From a virus, in IMG/VR virus record IMGVR_UViG_3300044675_005167, positions 1 through 25,940 of that record: 25,940 bases of DNA; one strand, given 5' to 3'. How positions within the stretch are numbered: position 1 is the first letter of the stretch; every line of letters starts with the position of its first letter. This document shows, one piece after another, positions 23,037 to 25,940 of the stretch. The position numbers and the translations under genes were made by a program. The notes under the pieces were generated by a model. That model searched no databases. It was given only the letters and a program-made list of their open reading frames with translations, and was not told the origin of the DNA.

Positions 23037-23044
23037 TATAAATA
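23037..23044 (-). promoter_or_regulatory. Late promoter-like box TATTTATA (minus), 3 nt before ATG
   Basis: On the minus strand TATTTATA is followed by agt and the ATG at 23033 of the HNH gene. A related TATATTTATC lies just upstream on the same strand. Confidence 0.6.
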
Positions 23045-23083
23045 TAAGTGATAAATATAAAAAACCTATTGTTTTTTTTAATT

Positions 23084-23116
23084 AAAAAAAAAAGGTCAGA
23101 AAAATCTGACCTTTTT
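23084..23116 (-). terminator. Rho-independent terminator of the major capsid gene
   Basis: On the plus strand ten A (23084-23093), the arm GGTCAGA (23094-23100), an AAAA loop, the arm TCTGACC (23105-23111) and five T (23112-23116). Read on the minus strand this is a perfect 7-bp stem followed by ten U, 22 nt after the capsid gene stop. It could also work weakly on the plus strand. Confidence 0.93.
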
Positions 23117-23138
23117 AGGATGTTATTTAAGATTTTGA

Positions 23139-24968
23139 TTATCTCAATTCTCTTAAATCGAATGTACGAACACCATCAACGGTAATTCTTGCATAGAAGC
23201 GGTTATTTACCATCTTCTTCGCGTAACGAGTCATTATACCTTTAATCGGTGTAAAGTTGAACGGATTGTACATTGTTGGAGTTAATTGTAATGGTACATA
23301 CGGAGCGTAGATGTATCCTGTATCAAGTAACGATGTTCCTTTATGTCCGATTAACACTTGGTTAGGTGGGAAATAAGGGTCACGGTATACTTGGTAACGA
23401 CCAGCTAAAGTACCAACTCTTTCAATACCCATGTTGTATTGGTCTTGCTCAGGTGAAGCGTTAGATACGTGGAAGTATTCTAAATCATCAAAGATAGCAG
23501 AAACCTCACTTGATACAACAATCCAGTTAGCTCCACCACGAAGTGTTGACTTGTGGATTTGTGCTGACAATTGGTTGATTGCAGTAATCAATGTTTGATT
23601 CCAATCTTTCTGAGTGTAAGAAGTTGTTGCAGAAATTCTTCTCCATCCGTTGTAATCCCAACGTAAGTTCCAAGCTGCACCTTTACGTAAATCACGAAGG
23701 ATTTCACGGTCGATTTCAGCCGCAACTTGTTCAGACAATAAAGCCGTTAATTCAGCCTCAGCGTCGATGTTGTGGAATGCCGCAACGTCTTGAGCTAATT
23801 CAGGAGACCATTGTGCTCTTAATTTTCTTTCAGTTACAGTAACAGTTACTGATTCTAAGTCGAAAGAAACCTCACCAATTTTGTCTTCGAATTCTAATTC
23901 TTCATAACGTCTGAAAGCAGCGTAGAATGAAGTAGTTGTGTTAGCAGTGATAGTTGAACCTGTGTAACCATCTAAAGATGTTGCGTTACAATCAGCACAT
24001 ACTGGACAAGATAAATCTACTTCTAAGTAGATACAACCGTTAGCATCACATACATTTTTGAATGAACCACCGTTACCAGTTGACGGCCATGATGTAGTAG
24101 TTGTATTACCGTAACTAACGATACCTTTACCATATTGTTGTGTTACCACACGGAACAATAAAGGACCTGTAGAAATTGTACAAGGGTTAGTTGTAGATGC
24201 AGATAAACCTGAACCTGTGAAGATAATTAAATCAGATAAGAAAGTTTCTGTATCCATTTCATTACCATCAGGACCGATTAATTTTCCTGCTCCTGTATCA
24301 GCAAAACCACACATTTTGATGATGATTTTACGTACGTTAGTTGCAGTAGCGTATTCAGTTGTAGCTGAAGCTAAAGAACCATTTGACCATACTTGAATCT
24401 CAGTACTAGCAGTAATTGCTGACCAACGACCTTTTGAATAGTCAAATAAACCTGGAGGGTCTAAAGCAGCTTCATTTCCTTCGTAGAATAAATCGTAAAG
24501 GTTTTTAGCGTAAGGAGTACCACTTGTGTAACCAGCGTTTGGATTTCCAGGGTAGTTACCAGGAGAACCTACAGGTGCGTAGTGGTCACCACTTGATACA
24601 TCACTCCATTGAGTGTTAGTTCCACCACTGTAACCTTGAATTTTTGGTACGAAGTAGAATAATTTACCGATAGGTAAGTTCATAGCTTGAACTGACACGA
24701 TGTCGTTAGCTAATAATTTAGAGAACACACGTCTAACGATAGGAAATACAACAGTTTCGAATGAACCTGAAGAACCGTCAGAAGTTGCTTCGTTTATCAA
24801 GTGGCTAGCTTGGTTTTCATATAACTGAGCCACGTTTTCTTTTAGGTGGCCTTTAAGACCTTCAAGGAACCCTAATTTGTCCCATTTGTTGATAGTATCT
24901 TCTTTGATAACTTTAAGGTGTTTTAAACCGATGTTACCAACAAGACCTGATTCTAATAATGCTCCCAT
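23139..24968 (-). CDS. 23: Major capsid protein, T4 gp23-like
   Basis: A 609-residue protein with the T4 gp23 layout. An N-terminal propeptide (I-N-K-W-D-K-L-G-F-L-E-G-L at about 26-38) ends at a predicted prohead protease site L57-I-N-E60/A61, close to the T4 cut after residue 65. It is followed by F-P-I-V-R-R-V-F-S-K-L-L-A-N-D-I-V-S-V-Q-like packing helices, and the C-terminal half carries the HK97-type core. It is longer than T4 gp23 (521 aa), with an insertion region holding five Cys within 21 residues (C307, C312, C321, C324, C327). The DNA is clearly richer in GC than its neighbours and uses CGT for Arg, as expected for a very highly expressed gene. A terminator follows. Confidence 0.93.
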   Translation of the reverse strand: MGALLESGLVGNIGLKHLKVIKEDTINKWDKLGFLEGLKGHLKENVAQLYENQASHLINEATSDGSSGSFETVVFPIVRRVFSKLLANDIVSVQAMNLPIGKLFYFVPKIQGYSGGTNTQWSDVSSGDHYAPVGSPGNYPGNPNAGYTSGTPYAKNLYDLFYEGNEAALDPPGLFDYSKGRWSAITASTEIQVWSNGSLASATTEYATATNVRKIIIKMCGFADTGAGKLIGPDGNEMDTETFLSDLIIFTGSGLSASTTNPCTISTGPLLFRVVTQQYGKGIVSYGNTTTTSWPSTGNGGSFKNVCDANGCIYLEVDLSCPVCADCNATSLDGYTGSTITANTTTSFYAAFRRYEELEFEDKIGEVSFDLESVTVTVTERKLRAQWSPELAQDVAAFHNIDAEAELTALLSEQVAAEIDREILRDLRKGAAWNLRWDYNGWRRISATTSYTQKDWNQTLITAINQLSAQIHKSTLRGGANWIVVSSEVSAIFDDLEYFHVSNASPEQDQYNMGIERVGTLAGRYQVYRDPYFPPNQVLIGHKGTSLLDTGYIYAPYVPLQLTPTMYNPFNFTPIKGIMTRYAKKMVNNRFYARITVDGVRTFDLRELR

Positions 24969-24998
24969 TTTTTTTGGTTTTTTATTTTTGTTTTAGGT

Positions 24999-25940
24999 TT
25001 ATTTTAATTTTGACATCAAATCTTTCATTCTCAAGAACTGAGGATTTTCATAAGTTTTTGACTCAATCAAGTTAGCTGCTGAACCTGAAATAGGTGATTT
25101 TTCAATTCTTTTTTCAACTGATTCAGTAACTGTTTGTACTTGTGTGCTTGTTGATGAAAGTTCATCTTTGATTGTCTTGTACAAATTCTTAGATTCTTTA
25201 ATATTTTCAACCGAATCAAATCTTCTAAGAATATTGATTTTTTCTTGTTTTGATGTTGAGTGTTCTGTAAACAAACGTGTAGCGTATGCTAAGTTTGAAT
25301 TAAATACCGCAACTTCATTTAATTTATTTCTGAATACATTTAAAGCTTTTCTATATTCTTCATTTTTTTCTCTAAGAATTTGAACTTCTTTTTGGGAAGT
25401 ACTTTCTTCGATAGCGGTGTTAAATTGAGAATGTGCTCTTGGTTTCGGTAAACCACCTTTTCTAAATTTAGACCCTGAACCTAAGGTTCTTGAAGCTTCT
25501 TTAGTTTCCACTTTTTTAGTACCAGCTTTTACCACTGTATTTTTTCCTAATTTTTTACCAAGGTTTTCTCCTTCTTTGTATTCAAATTTTGCTTTACCTG
25601 TACCAACTGATTTAGGTCCTTCTTTCATTTTTTCTTTGAACCCACCAGCCATATTAGGTTTTTTAGCGAATTTGAATTTCGAAGCACTTCCGAATCCTTT
25701 ACCTTTAGGTTTAGAAGTTATTTTAGACTCTTCAAGATGTGAATCTTCATCCATATCTTCTTCGTCATCTTCTTCACCTTCAAACATTTCGTCTTCGTCT
25801 TCGTCCTCATCATCAAATGAGATTTCGTAAACTACAGACTCGTCTTCTTCGTCTTCTTCAGAACTTTGTTCACCGAATACTTTATTAACGATATCATCAA
25901 CATCATCAGATTCATCCATTTCCATTTCTTCATCATCAGA
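24999..25940 (-). CDS. 22: Prohead scaffold/core protein, gp22-like (5'-truncated)
   Basis: The frame stays open to the window edge (S-D-D-E-E before the Met at 25925), so the true start is outside. The visible 313 residues begin with a very acidic stretch (Asp/Glu runs), then a Lys/Gly-rich basic segment, then coiled-coil helices (about L-R-E-K-N-E-E-Y-R-K-A-L-N and N-I-L-R-R-F-D-S-V-E-N) and end L-M-S-K-L-K. Position immediately upstream of the capsid gene and the charge pattern fit T4 gp22, the scaffold that is degraded by the prohead protease. Candidate cut sites are H-L-E-E/S, A-I-E-E/S and N-L-I-E/S. The gap to the capsid start is 30 nt. Confidence 0.8.
   Translation of the reverse strand, partial: SDDEEMEMDESDDVDDIVNKVFGEQSSEEDEEDESVVYEISFDDEDEDEDEMFEGEEDDEEDMDEDSHLEESKITSKPKGKGFGSASKFKFAKKPNMAGGFKEKMKEGPKSVGTGKAKFEYKEGENLGKKLGKNTVVKAGTKKVETKEASRTLGSGSKFRKGGLPKPRAHSQFNTAIEESTSQKEVQILREKNEEYRKALNVFRNKLNEVAVFNSNLAYATRLFTEHSTSKQEKINILRRFDSVENIKESKNLYKTIKDELSSTSTQVQTVTESVEKRIEKSPISGSAANLIESKTYENPQFLRMKDLMSKLK

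Noticed and set aside
24999-25940. Plus-strand reading frames opposite the scaffold and capsid genes
   Set aside because: Ser/Phe/Leu-rich products typical of the reverse complement of acidic and Lys-rich coding sequence.
1-25940. CRISPR arrays, tRNA or rRNA genes
   Set aside because: No regularly spaced repeats, cloverleaf-like sequences or rRNA-like segments were noticed; a covariance-model tRNA scan could not be run.

Overview
The window is a piece of a large, AT-rich tailed-phage genome of the T4-like myovirus type. Its probable host is a member of the Bacteroidetes (Flavobacteriia-like). The phage signs are a gp23-like major capsid protein with an acidic gp22-like scaffold just upstream, a gp55-like late sigma factor, a PhoH ATPase, a gp5-like baseplate OB protein and TATAAATA-type late promoters. 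The host is inferred from A-rich leaders without Shine-Dalgarno sequences and from one promoter with the Bacteroidetes TTTG / TAnnTTTG architecture in front of a lipoprotein gene. No tRNA, rRNA or CRISPR array was seen.

Layout. (1) 1-6327, plus strand: a packed glycan-modification island with three glycosyltransferases, a class I and an FkbM methyltransferase, an NDP-sugar epimerase, a beta-keto acid cleavage enzyme, a NeuD-like acyltransferase, a sulfotransferase and a very short DegT-type aminotransferase. (2) 6324-10567: PhoH, a HAD-like protein with altered catalytic residues, a small unknown, two more glycosyltransferases and the late sigma factor, nearly all with overlapping or abutting ends. 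(3) 10580-17835: virion genes, namely a small unknown, a large 638-residue protein, a gp5-like spike protein, a 487-residue structural protein and two Cys-rich modular proteins sharing a C-terminal domain. (4) 17861-22378: small genes on both strands, several carrying an N-terminal helix that ends in a T4-type prohead-protease site. (5) 22359-23033, minus: an HNH homing endonuclease. (6) 23139-25940, minus: major capsid protein and scaffold, running off the end.

How it may work together (inference). The sigma factor at 9818 probably reads the TATTTATA / TATTTATAAATA boxes just upstream of several genes in regions 3-5. Four of these boxes lie exactly 3 nt from an ATG, which suggests nearly leaderless late mRNAs. 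The most notable candidate system is a group of proteins with tags such as KLTESDLNRIIEKVLLE/A. The major capsid protein is predicted to be cut at the same kind of site (LINE/A), so these may be head-internal proteins packaged through a cleavable targeting peptide and injected with the DNA. The glycan island could modify virion proteins or the host surface; the sequence does not say which.
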